In this document: positions 1 to 5,336 of the stretch, piece after piece
Numbering within the stretch: the stretch's first letter is position 1
Layout: each line of letters begins with the position of its first letter
Assembly (NCBI GenBank): GCA_946481195.1
Contig: CAMLNG010000282.1
Coordinates: 1-5,336, forward strand
DNA: 5,336 nucleotides
Source of the DNA: an uncultured Chromatiaceae bacterium
GTDB taxonomy: Bacteria; Pseudomonadota; Gammaproteobacteria; Enterobacterales; Alteromonadaceae
Reading direction: 5' to 3'
Program-made: the position numbers and the translations under genes
Notes under the pieces: generated by a model
The model's database searches: none
What the model saw: the letters and a program-made list of their open reading frames with translations, nothing else
Told to the model about the DNA's origin: nothing

Positions 1-240
1 TTGTTTATGGGTTTGAAAAATAACGCGGAATTCGTGTTGCAGCTCTTGCTCCATCAAATCAAGCAGGCCTTCGAACATCCGCGCTTTACTGGGGAAATGG
101 CGGTATAACGCCGCTTCGGTGACGCCCACCTGCGCCGCAAGAGCGGCGGTGGTAATACGCTGACCGGGGCTTTTTTCCAGCATCACGGCCAGCGCATCCA
201 GAATTTCCGCTTTGCGGTTGCTGCTTCTGGGCGTCGACAT
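1..240 (-). CDS. slmA: Nucleoid occlusion factor SlmA, TetR family (N-terminal 80 residues, 3' part cut by window edge)
   Basis: SlmA binds specific chromosomal sites and blocks FtsZ ring assembly over the nucleoid, so that division does not cut unsegregated DNA. The visible 80 residues start [14 protein letters not shown] and contain a TetR-type helix-turn-helix at about residues 28-56, with [13 protein letters not shown] followed by [12 protein letters not shown]. That recognition-helix stretch nearly matches my memory of E. coli SlmA, including the LYRHFPSK signature. The FtsZ-interacting C-terminal domain (the family is about 195-200 residues) lies beyond the left edge. The ATG at 238-240 sits 6 bases after the dut stop codon and has no strong Shine-Dalgarno sequence, which suggests translational coupling to dut. 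A generic TetR regulator is the only alternative. The dut neighbourhood and the close match make SlmA very likely. Confidence 0.93.
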   Translation of the reverse strand, partial: MSTPRSSNRKAEILDALAVMLEKSPGQRITTAALAAQVGVTEAALYRHFPSKARMFEGLLDLMEQELQHEFRVIFQTHKQ

Positions 241-246
241 CAGTTG

Positions 247-705
247 TTATGACCGGCCTGAGTGGCCAAAGCCGCCTTCGCCGCGCTCAGAGGTATCGAA
301 TTCTTCCACCAGCTCAAATTGCGCCTGTACCACCGGCACAAATACCAGCTGCGCGATGCGGTCGCCCGGCTGAATAGTGAAAGCGTTTTGGCCGCGGTTC
401 CAGGTCGAAATCATCAGCTGGCCCTGATAATCCGAGTCAATCAAACCAACTAAGTTACCCAGCACGATGCCGTTTTTATGGCCCATGCCGGAGCGCGGCA
501 GAATAGTGGCACACAGGTTGGCATCACCGATGTGGATAGCAAGTCCGGTTGGAATGAGTTCGGTCTGGCCTGGTAACAGTGTCAGCGGTTCATCTAATAA
601 AGCGCGTAAGTCCAGCCCGGCAGAACCCGGCGTGGCGTATTCCGGCAACGGGTATTCAGTACCAATGCGGCGGTCGAGGATTTTCAGTTCAATGCTTTTT
701 TTCAT
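247..705 (-). CDS. dut: Deoxyuridine 5'-triphosphate nucleotidohydrolase (dUTPase)
   Basis: This cytosolic trimeric enzyme hydrolyses dUTP to dUMP and pyrophosphate. It keeps uracil out of DNA and supplies dUMP for thymidylate synthesis. All five dUTPase motifs are present in the 152-residue form: AGLDLRA at about 29-35, PRSGMGHK near 70-77, GLIDSDYQG near 87-95 with the catalytic Asp at 90, [11 protein letters not shown] near 114-124, and the C-terminal lid [11 protein letters not shown] near 141-151. The protein looks complete and active. The chosen start (ATG at 703-705, [11 protein letters not shown]) aligns with the E. coli N terminus and gives the usual length. An in-frame ATG at 718-720 would add five residues (MSNTT), and neither start has a strong ribosome binding site. 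The start lies inside the end of coaBC, whose stop is at 689-691, so the frames overlap and translation is probably coupled. Confidence 0.97.
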   Translation of the reverse strand: MKKSIELKILDRRIGTEYPLPEYATPGSAGLDLRALLDEPLTLLPGQTELIPTGLAIHIGDANLCATILPRSGMGHKNGIVLGNLVGLIDSDYQGQLMISTWNRGQNAFTIQPGDRIAQLVFVPVVQAQFELVEEFDTSERGEGGFGHSGRS

Positions 706-1918
706 CGTGGTATTGCTCATAAATCAGGGAAATTAAGGCTTGAGCCAGCTCGGTTTTACTGCGTTGGCCCAGTGGAAATTCAGCCGTTTTGCTGTACACC
801 GTAATGGCGTTTTGTTCGCTGTTAAAGCCAAGCGCAGGGTCAGACACGTCGTTGGCACAAATCAGATCGAGGTTTTTCTTCTGCAGTTTCTGCCGGGCAT
901 GGTCCGCGACTTTTTCCGTCTCGGCGGCAAAACCGACAGTAAAAGGCCGTGCTGTAGTCAGCGCCGCGACGCTGGCGATAATGTCCGGGTTTTTCACTAA
1001 CTGCAGCGTCAGGCCGTCATTGTCGGCGGTTTTTTTGATTTTCTGTGACGCCAGTTCAGCAACGCGAAAATCCGCTACTGCGGCGCAGCCGATAAAAATG
1101 TCGCTCTGCTGTGCTTGGTGCAGGCTGCTGACATACATCTGTTCGGCGGTGGTGACATCAATGCGTGTCACACCGGTGGGGGTGGCCAGCTGCACCGGCC
1201 CGCTGATCAGTGTCACTTCTGCCCCCATGGCGGCGGCGGCGGCGGCGAGGGCATAACCCATCTTGCCGGAGCTGTGGTTACTGATGTATCGCACCGGGTC
1301 AATCGCTTCACGCGTTGGACCGGCGGTGATAGTGATTTTCACGCCTTTTAACAGTTGCGGCGCCGGTGTAGCCAGCACGCCAATCACCGCATCGACCAGC
1401 TGTAGCGGTTCTAACATCCGGCCCGGGCCGACATCACCACAGGCTTGCTCGCCGGCATTGGGTCCAAAAGTGTGAATATTTCGTGAAATTAAGGTTGCTA
1501 AATTGGCTTGGGTCGCTATGTTTTTATACATCTGCTGATTCATCGCCGGCGCGATGGCCAGCGGTGCGTTGCTTGCCAGAATGCAGGTGGTCAGCAAATC
1601 ATTGGCAAGGCCATGCGCGATACGGGCGATGACATCGGCCGAAGCCGGCGCCACCAAAATAAGGTCAGCCCATTTCGCCAGTTCGATATGGCCCATCGCG
1701 GCCTCTGCGGCCGGGTCCAGTAATGATTGGCCGACCGGATGGCCGGACAGCGCCTGCAGCGTTAGCGGGGTAATAAATTCCGCCGCTGCCGGAGTTAAAA
1801 TGACACGGACTTCGGCGCCACGGTCTTTCAGGCGGCGGACTAAATCGGCAGATTTGTAAGCAGCGATGCCGCCGCTGATCCCAAGCAGGATCTTTTTGCC
1901 AGCAAGGATGTTGTGCAT
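689..1918 (-). CDS. coaBC: Bifunctional phosphopantothenoylcysteine decarboxylase / phosphopantothenate-cysteine ligase (CoaBC)
   Basis: This fused enzyme carries out two steps of coenzyme A synthesis. The CoaB half joins 4'-phosphopantothenate to cysteine using CTP, and the FMN-dependent CoaC half decarboxylates the product to 4'-phosphopantetheine. The 409-residue protein shows the CoaC domain at about 1-190: SGGIAAYK at 15-22, the catalytic His77 in [11 protein letters not shown], the PAMNQQM motif with Asn127, and Cys160 in [11 protein letters not shown]. The CoaB domain fills about 191-400, with [20 protein letters not shown], then IGCAAVADF and KIKK, then VGFAAET and [11 protein letters not shown]. 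All key residues are present. The ATG at 1916-1918 ([13 protein letters not shown]) matches the family N terminus. The frame stays open to 2011, but that would add 31 non-homologous residues and run into radC. It is probably the first gene of the coaBC-dut-slmA unit. Confidence 0.97.
   Translation of the reverse strand: MHNILAGKKILLGISGGIAAYKSADLVRRLKDRGAEVRVILTPAAAEFITPLTLQALSGHPVGQSLLDPAAEAAMGHIELAKWADLILVAPASADVIARIAHGLANDLLTTCILASNAPLAIAPAMNQQMYKNIATQANLATLISRNIHTFGPNAGEQACGDVGPGRMLEPLQLVDAVIGVLATPAPQLLKGVKITITAGPTREAIDPVRYISNHSSGKMGYALAAAAAAMGAEVTLISGPVQLATPTGVTRIDVTTAEQMYVSSLHQAQQSDIFIGCAAVADFRVAELASQKIKKTADNDGLTLQLVKNPDIIASVAALTTARPFTVGFAAETEKVADHARQKLQKKNLDLICANDVSDPALGFNSEQNAITVYSKTAEFPLGQRSKTELAQALISLIYEQYHDEKKH
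1229..1246. repeat. Six tandem GGC trinucleotides inside coaBC (alanine run)
   Basis: Six perfect GGC units on the plus strand read as (GCC)6 on the coding strand. They encode the six-alanine run in [14 protein letters not shown] of the CoaB domain. Related CoaBC proteins are also alanine-rich here. Slippage would change the number of alanines without shifting the frame, so this is probably a compositional feature and not a phase switch. Confidence 0.8.
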
Positions 1919-1948
1919 AAGAAAACCATCAGCCAGAAACTGGCCGAT

Positions 1949-1957
1949 AAGATACCA
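1949..1957 (-). promoter_or_regulatory. Possible extended -10 promoter element for coaBC-dut-slmA
   Basis: On the minus strand the 60-base divergent spacer contains TGGTATCTT, which fits an extended -10 (TGn plus TATnnT). Transcription would start about 20-25 bases before the coaBC ATG. No convincing -35 hexamer is seen at 16-18 bases, though extended -10 promoters tolerate that. A radC promoter on the other strand is less clear: TAAGAT at 1948-1953 has no partner -35. Confidence 0.33.
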
Positions 1958-1978
1958 CGAACTCAGGGACGAGTGATC

Positions 1979-2653
1979 ATGACCATCAAGCATTGGCCTG
2001 CGGCCGAACAACCTCGCGAGAAATTATTAAGTTACGGTGCCGGCGCTTTATCCGACGGTGAATTGCTGGCGATTTTTCTGGGGCACGGCTGTGCCGGTCT
2101 TGATGCGGTGGCGATGTCGCGCCAGCTGTTACACGATTTTGGTGGAGTCAGGGCGTTTTTCGCCGCGCCACGCGGGCAATTCTGCCGGCACAAAGGCCTG
2201 GGCGTGCATCGGTATGTAAAAACGCAGGCGGTGCTGGAGCTTTGCAAGCGCTGTTTATATCAGCATATGCAGCGCGATACGGTGTTTTCTGACCCCGGTA
2301 TGGTGAAACATTATCTGCAGTACAGTATCGGTCTGGAAACGCGCGAAGTTTTTATGACTTTGTATCTGGACAGCCAGCACCGGCTTATAAAAGCCGAGCC
2401 GTTGTTTTATGGCACGATAGATGCGTCTCCGGTCTATCCGCGTATTGTAGTTCAGGCCGCTTTAGCGCATAATGCCGCCGCCGTTATTTTGGCTCACAAT
2501 CATCCATCCGGAGTTGCTGAGCCGAGTCGTGCTGACAGAGCAATAACGGAGCGCCTGACCCAAGCTATGGCTTTGGTCGACATCAAGTTATTGGATCACT
2601 TTGTGGTCGGCGACGCGGAGGTAATATCCTTCGCAGAACGCGGCTGGCTTTAA
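1979..2653 (+). CDS. radC: RadC family JAB1/MPN-domain protein
   Basis: RadC proteins combine an N-terminal helix-hairpin-helix-like region with a C-terminal JAB1/MPN metalloprotease-like fold. The name comes from an old DNA-repair assignment that was later withdrawn, and the molecular role remains unclear. The 224-residue product has [20 protein letters not shown] near 12-31 and a hairpin-like GLGVHRYVK near 73-81. The JAMM-type metal site is complete: His173 and His175 in AHNHPSG, Ser183 and Asp186 in the H-x-H-x7-S-x2-D spacing, with Glu123 in TREVFM as the probable catalytic Glu. It ends SFAERGWL as usual. Oddities are FLGHGCAG where most members have LRTG, and VYPRI where most have V(H/Y)PRE. 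The ATG at 1979 is preceded by GGGACGAG and gives family length. An upstream in-frame ATG at 1913 would overlap coaBC and is unlikely. Confidence 0.93.
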   Translation: MTIKHWPAAEQPREKLLSYGAGALSDGELLAIFLGHGCAGLDAVAMSRQLLHDFGGVRAFFAAPRGQFCRHKGLGVHRYVKTQAVLELCKRCLYQHMQRDTVFSDPGMVKHYLQYSIGLETREVFMTLYLDSQHRLIKAEPLFYGTIDASPVYPRIVVQAALAHNAAAVILAHNHPSGVAEPSRADRAITERLTQAMALVDIKLLDHFVVGDAEVISFAERGWL

Positions 2654-2702
2654 GATCTGAAAGGATCAACACGATCCTCGTTTAAACTTCAGGCGGAATC
2701 GC

Positions 2703-2731
2703 TTGAGTTTTGCCGGCTTATCGTGTATAAA
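2703..2731 (+). promoter_or_regulatory. Sigma-70 promoter for rpmB-rpmG
   Basis: TTGAGT (2703-2708) and TATAAA (2726-2731) are separated by exactly 17 bases, close to the sigma-70 consensus. The bases after the -10 are TTGCGCCC, a GC-rich discriminator of the kind associated with stringent (ppGpp/DksA) control of ribosomal genes. The inferred start is about 2738-2740, leaving a leader of about 80 bases before rpmB. Stringent control is inference. Confidence 0.72.
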
Positions 2732-2755
2732 TTGCGCCCTTTCAGAAATCCGGGG

Positions 2756-2778
2756 CATTCTTCTTGGCCAGAAGGATG
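2756..2778 (+). promoter_or_regulatory. Leader hairpin in the rpmB 5' untranslated region
   Basis: CATTCTTCT (2756-2764) can pair with AGAAGGATG (2770-2778), giving nine base pairs including one G-U, around a five-base TGGCC loop. No T-tract follows, so it is not an intrinsic terminator. It lies between the inferred transcription start and the rpmB ribosome binding site, where a ribosomal-protein autoregulatory structure or an mRNA-stabilising stem could sit. I do not recognise it as a named leader family. Confidence 0.38.
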
Positions 2779-2818
2779 ACGATAGCTCGAGCTGAAGTAA
2801 TTTTGGAGATACATTGAC

Positions 2819-3055
2819 ATGTCTAGAGTGTGCCAAATCACTGGCAAAGGTCCGATGGTAGGTAACCGTCGTTCACACGCCAACAACGCAACAAAGCGCC
2901 GTTTCCTGCCTAACCTGCAAACTCACCGTTTCTGGGTTGAAAGCGAAAACCGTTTCGTCACGCTGCGCCTGACAACCAAGGCTATGCGTATCATCGATAA
3001 AAATGGTATCGATGCCGTTTTAGCTGATCTGCGCAAGCAAGGTCAAAAGGTTTAA
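2819..3055 (+). CDS. rpmB: 50S ribosomal protein L28 (bL28)
   Basis: This is a structural protein of the large ribosomal subunit. The 78-residue product is the same length as E. coli L28 and nearly identical in the conserved parts: [12 protein letters not shown] at the start, then [33 protein letters not shown] and a C-terminal helix [17 protein letters not shown]. It is very basic. Only one cysteine (Cys5) is present, so this is the form without the Cys4 zinc site seen in some bacterial L28 proteins. GGAG at 2805-2808 lies 10 bases before the ATG. It is the first gene of the rpmB-rpmG pair, 11 bases before rpmG, and the rpmG Shine-Dalgarno overlaps its stop codon. Confidence 0.99.
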   Translation: MSRVCQITGKGPMVGNRRSHANNATKRRFLPNLQTHRFWVESENRFVTLRLTTKAMRIIDKNGIDAVLADLRKQGQKV

Positions 3056-3066
3056 GGAATTAGCAA

Positions 3067-3222
3067 ATGCGCGATAAGATCCGTTTAGTTTCTTCTGCTG
3101 GTACTGGCTTCTTCTATACAACTGATAAGAACAAGCGCACCATGCCAGAAAAAATGGAAATCAAAAAATTCGATCCAAAAGTGCGCAAGCACGTGATTTT
3201 CAAAGAAGCGAAAATCAAATAA
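3067..3222 (+). CDS. rpmG: 50S ribosomal protein L33 (bL33)
   Basis: This is a small large-subunit protein located near the ribosomal E site. The 51-residue product starts [19 protein letters not shown], continues with [18 protein letters not shown], and ends [13 protein letters not shown], an unmistakable L33. An in-frame TAG at 3061-3063 rules out a longer N terminus like the E. coli MAKGIREK form, so this is the 51-residue type. It has no cysteines and so is the zinc-independent form. AGGA at 3055-3058 lies 8 bases before the ATG and overlaps the rpmB stop, so the two genes are probably translated from one mRNA in equal amounts. A strong terminator follows 19 bases after the stop. Confidence 0.99.
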   Translation: MRDKIRLVSSAGTGFFYTTDKNKRTMPEKMEIKKFDPKVRKHVIFKEAKIK

Positions 3223-3241
3223 TCGGATTTATTTCCAAAAG

Positions 3242-3274
3242 CAAAACCCGGTCCTGTACCGGGTTTTGTTTTTT
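3242..3274 (+). terminator. Rho-independent terminator after rpmG
   Basis: A perfect 11-bp stem, CAAAACCCGGT (3242-3252) with ACCGGGTTTTG (3258-3268), encloses the loop CCTGT and is followed by six T residues (3269-3274). It should end the rpmB-rpmG transcript and separates it from the downstream mutM unit. Confidence 0.93.
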
Positions 3275-3349
3275 CTGCCACCGATAAAAGTGTTACCACT
3301 GCTGCTGTACTGGTTTCGTTTGAAAACAGCAACTGCCACCGAACAGAAA

Positions 3350-3378
3350 TTGGCGGAAACAAAGCTATCCGTTACACT
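3350..3378 (+). promoter_or_regulatory. Candidate sigma-70 promoter for the 154-residue protein gene and mutM
   Basis: TTGGCG (3350-3355) and TACACT (3373-3378) are spaced by 17 bases. The start would be near 3385, leaving a leader of about 25 bases before the ATG at 3410. This fits the need for a new promoter after the strong terminator at 3242-3274. The rest of the gap between rpmG and this gene holds nothing else I recognise. Confidence 0.5.
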
Positions 3379-3409
3379 GCCGGACATTCGCCTCTGATAC
3401 CTTACTCTT

Positions 3410-3874
3410 ATGCTGCGATTATCCCGTCAATCCTGGAACAATCTGATTATTTTCGGCGTGCTGGCGCTGTTTTTCCTGTTTTATATTGCACCCAGCCATC
3501 TGGCTTTTATGTTAAGTCGCGATGCCGCAGTGACCATGCTGGCGCCGGGTCAGCGTATTTTGCAGTTGCAGTTTCCTAAGGCCACCTTAAAACAAGCCGG
3601 ACCGGTCTGGCGCTTTGAACCGCAGCACAGTGCCATAGCACCGGAGATATTGTTACAGCAGTGGCAGCAGTTTGTACTGCCGGCGCCGCAGCAGGTCGGT
3701 AATCAGGTATTGGCGCAGGTTTGCCAGGTACAGTTGTACCAAAGCGGCGAGGCCGCACCGACACTGTGGCAATTGGTACTGGACCAGCAACAGTGGTATC
3801 TGCAGACTCAGCAATGGTTGTTTCCTGTCACCAAAGCCACCGCTGACCAGCTATGCCCGCCATCCCTACGATAA
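3410..3874 (+). CDS. Unrecognised single-pass membrane protein upstream of mutM
   Basis: I do not recognise this 154-residue protein. A short basic N terminus (MLRLSRQSWNN) leads into one hydrophobic segment at about residues 12-28 (LIIFGVLALFFLFYIAP). This predicts an inner-membrane anchor with the remaining ~125 residues in the periplasm. No signal-peptidase or lipobox site is evident. The soluble part is rich in glutamine (25 of 154 residues) and tryptophan, with two cysteines (Cys105 and Cys149) that could form a disulfide. The ATG at 3410 has no Shine-Dalgarno sequence, but there is no better start upstream. The gene ends 12 bases before mutM in the same direction, so co-transcription is likely. 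Position says little about function, and no link to DNA repair is visible in the sequence. Its sustained reading frame with close operon spacing supports a real gene. Confidence 0.78.
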   Translation: MLRLSRQSWNNLIIFGVLALFFLFYIAPSHLAFMLSRDAAVTMLAPGQRILQLQFPKATLKQAGPVWRFEPQHSAIAPEILLQQWQQFVLPAPQQVGNQVLAQVCQVQLYQSGEAAPTLWQLVLDQQQWYLQTQQWLFPVTKATADQLCPPSLR

Positions 3875-3886
3875 ACCGGAGTTGTT

Positions 3887-4696
3887 ATGCCTGAATTACC
3901 AGAAGTTGAAGTTTCCCGGTTAGGCATTACGCCGCACTTAAACAACAGAACTATCCGCCGGATTGACGTCCGGCAGCCGATGCTGCGCTGGCCGGTGCCT
4001 GCTGAAGTGATGGCTGTGACCAACGCGCCTGTGCTGAGTGTCAGCCGCCGCGCCAAGTACCTGCTGATTGCAGTGCCGGGTGGCAGCATTATTCTGCATC
4101 TTGGCATGTCAGGAAACCTGAAGATCTTGAGCGCCGATACACCTGCTGGCAAACATGACCACGTTGATATCGTGCTGGATAACCATACCTTATTGCGTCT
4201 CAATGACACCCGCCGCTTTGGCGCTGTGCTGTGGCAGGCGAGTGGCACTGAGCATCAGCTGTTAACTACTTTAGGGCCAGAGCCGCTGACGCCGGAATTT
4301 CACGCGACGCAGTTGTACCAACATTGTCAGAAACGCAGCAGCGCCATCAAACTGGTGCTGATGGATAATCATGTGGTGGTGGGGGTTGGCAACATTTACG
4401 CCAATGAATCTCTGTTTAAAGCCGGTATTTTGCCGACCAAACCGGCCAATCAGCTGACGTTGGCGCAGTGTGCGGTGCTGGTCGAAGTGGTGAAACAAAT
4501 CCTGGCGCAAGCTATTACGCAGGGGGGCACCACTTTAAAAGACTTCAGCCAGGCTGACGGTAAACCGGGTTATTTTAAACAGGAACTGCTGGTCTATGGC
4601 CGCGGCGGGCAGCCTTGTGTTAGTTGTCACAGTGAGCTTGAGGAAATTCGCTTAGGCCAGCGCAGCACTGTGTTCTGCCGGCATTGTCAGGCCTGA
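3887..4696 (+). CDS. mutM: Formamidopyrimidine-DNA glycosylase (Fpg/MutM)
   Basis: This bifunctional base-excision repair enzyme removes 8-oxoguanine and formamidopyrimidines and cleaves the abasic site by beta,delta-elimination. The 269-residue product matches the E. coli length. MPELPEVE provides the catalytic N-terminal Pro2 (after Met removal) and Glu3, and Lys57 lies in RRAKYL. The intercalation residues sit in HLGMSGNL and DTRRFGAVL. The helix-two-turn-helix is marked by [15 protein letters not shown] near 163-177, followed by QGGTTLKDF and DGKPGYF. The C-terminal zinc finger has Cys244, Cys247, Cys264 and Cys267, with the DNA-contacting QRSTVF before the last pair. GGAG at 3878-3881 lies 5 bases before the ATG. 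It probably shares a transcript with the unknown membrane-protein gene just upstream and ends one base before a convergent gene. Confidence 0.98.
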   Translation: MPELPEVEVSRLGITPHLNNRTIRRIDVRQPMLRWPVPAEVMAVTNAPVLSVSRRAKYLLIAVPGGSIILHLGMSGNLKILSADTPAGKHDHVDIVLDNHTLLRLNDTRRFGAVLWQASGTEHQLLTTLGPEPLTPEFHATQLYQHCQKRSSAIKLVLMDNHVVVGVGNIYANESLFKAGILPTKPANQLTLAQCAVLVEVVKQILAQAITQGGTTLKDFSQADGKPGYFKQELLVYGRGGQPCVSCHSELEEIRLGQRSTVFCRHCQA

Positions 4697-4697
4697 A

Positions 4698-5336
4698 TTA
4701 AAACGGCCGTTTGGCAATTAATCGCCAACGCCAGCCAGATAATTCCGGGTTGTCGCTGACTGGTTTGGCCAAATCGATACTGATCACGCTGCCGCGGCTG
4801 GAGTGGCTCGGTAACAACCGGATGCCAATGCCATAACCGGCCAGATTCTGATCATCGTCCGGCCCGGCCGGGCGCTGCGGATTATCCCAGGCGCGGCCGG
4901 CGTCGACAAAGCCGGCCAGTGCCACATCCAGCAACTGCCAGACATGCCAATGCGTGATATAGCGGTATTCCAGCGAGGCTATCGCCGCTTTGTCGCCGGT
5001 CTGATAATACAGCGGGAAGGCGCGCATGCCCTCGTCGCCGCCAATGGTCATGCGCTCATCACGAAACAGGTTTTTACCGACCGACCATTGCAGCTGCGCA
5101 ATTAACACTTGTTGAGCAGATAAATGCCGCACATAACGCAGTTCACTTTGAAAAAGCTGTTGTTCCTGCAGCTGATTACGGTGCAGCTGTGAATAACTCA
5201 GCCGGCTGACCAGCCAACTGATGTCGTTGATCTCAAAATTCTTTTGCACACTGGCCTGCCAATGCCAGCCCCCCTGATCGGCACCCAGGCTCTCCAGCAA
5301 CCGGCCAAGCCGCAGCGATGCCTGCCAGCCGAAGTT
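4698..5336 (-). CDS. Omp85/surface-antigen-like outer-membrane beta-barrel protein (C-terminal 212 residues, N terminus beyond window)
   Basis: The frame is open to the right edge, so only the last 212 residues are visible; the start lies outside. Alternating aromatic and polar residues suggest beta-strands throughout, and the protein ends in Phe (AKRPF), the usual barrel-assembly signal. IGGDEGMRAFPLYYQTGD resembles the GG-x-x-x-(V/L)RG(F/Y) loop of Omp85-superfamily barrels, and LAGFVDAGRAW resembles their F-x-D-x-G strand. These point to the bacterial surface antigen (D15/BamA/TamA-like) barrel domain. The usual RG(F/Y) is RAF here. It is not BamA itself judging by sequence and neighbours, and the substrate or role cannot be told from the visible part. 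A two-partner-secretion transporter is an alternative. It converges on mutM with a single base between the stop codons. Confidence 0.75.
   Translation of the reverse strand, partial: NFGWQASLRLGRLLESLGADQGGWHWQASVQKNFEINDISWLVSRLSYSQLHRNQLQEQQLFQSELRYVRHLSAQQVLIAQLQWSVGKNLFRDERMTIGGDEGMRAFPLYYQTGDKAAIASLEYRYITHWHVWQLLDVALAGFVDAGRAWDNPQRPAGPDDDQNLAGYGIGIRLLPSHSSRGSVISIDLAKPVSDNPELSGWRWRLIAKRPF

Noticed and set aside
262..1859. Several open frames on the plus strand opposite dut and coaBC
   Set aside because: They mirror the coding bias of the strongly supported minus-strand genes and encode nothing recognisable.
1913..1978. Upstream ATG for radC giving 22 extra residues
   Set aside because: It overlaps the start of divergent coaBC, adds sequence not typical of RadC, and the ATG at 1979 has a better ribosome binding site and yields family length.
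1919..2011. N-terminal extension of the coaBC frame by 31 residues
   Set aside because: The extension has no resemblance to CoaBC N termini and overlaps radC; the ATG at 1916-1918 matches the family start.
2662..2678. Hairpin AGGATC-AACAC-GATCCT just after radC as a terminator
   Set aside because: The stem is only six pairs and is followed by CGTTTAAAC and not a T-run, so it is at best a weak terminator.
3114..3362. Minus-strand open frame across rpmG and its terminator
   Set aside because: It runs antisense through rpmG and the terminator stem and shows no recognisable protein features.
4701..4712. Palindrome AAACGGCCGTTT as a bidirectional terminator
   Set aside because: It has no proper loop and no adjoining T-run, and lies within the coding end of the outer-membrane protein gene.

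Overview
The window looks like a chromosomal housekeeping segment from a gammaproteobacterium. It holds the conserved block slmA-dut-coaBC on the minus strand, facing radC and rpmB-rpmG on the plus strand, with mutM just downstream. The same neighbourhood is found in Escherichia coli. SlmA-type nucleoid occlusion, a fused bifunctional CoaBC and the strong resemblance of L28, Dut and MutM to the enterobacterial proteins all fit. The 51-residue L33 beginning [10 protein letters not shown] is shorter than the E. coli form and resembles the pseudomonad-type N terminus. A marine or freshwater relative of Rheinheimera or Alishewanella is a plausible guess, but the sequence alone does not prove it.

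Positions 1-1918 (minus strand) form a tight unit read from right to left: coaBC (coenzyme A synthesis), dut (dUTP hydrolysis) and slmA (division-site protection, cut by the left window edge). The coaBC and dut frames overlap by 17 bases with the start chosen here, and dut and slmA are 6 bases apart, so co-transcription and translational coupling are likely. A 60-base divergent spacer separates coaBC from radC.

Positions 1979-3274 (plus strand) carry radC, then a 165-base intergenic region with a strong-looking promoter and a possible leader hairpin. The two-gene ribosomal operon rpmB-rpmG follows and ends in a textbook rho-independent terminator. Both ribosomal proteins are of the type without a Cys4 zinc ribbon.

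Positions 3275-4696 hold a second candidate promoter, an unrecognised 154-residue single-pass membrane protein rich in glutamine, and mutM 12 bases behind it. The terminator and the extra gene separate mutM from the ribosomal operon, unlike the E. coli layout where mutM directly follows rpmG.

Positions 4698-5336 (minus strand) are the C-terminal part of an Omp85/surface-antigen-like outer-membrane beta-barrel protein. It converges on mutM with a single base between the stop codons.

I found no mobile element, CRISPR array, tRNA or rRNA, and no clear evidence of a new multi-gene system. The points most worth a second look are the unknown membrane protein inserted before mutM, unusual residues in RadC, the altered barrel motif in the outer-membrane protein, and the rpmB leader.
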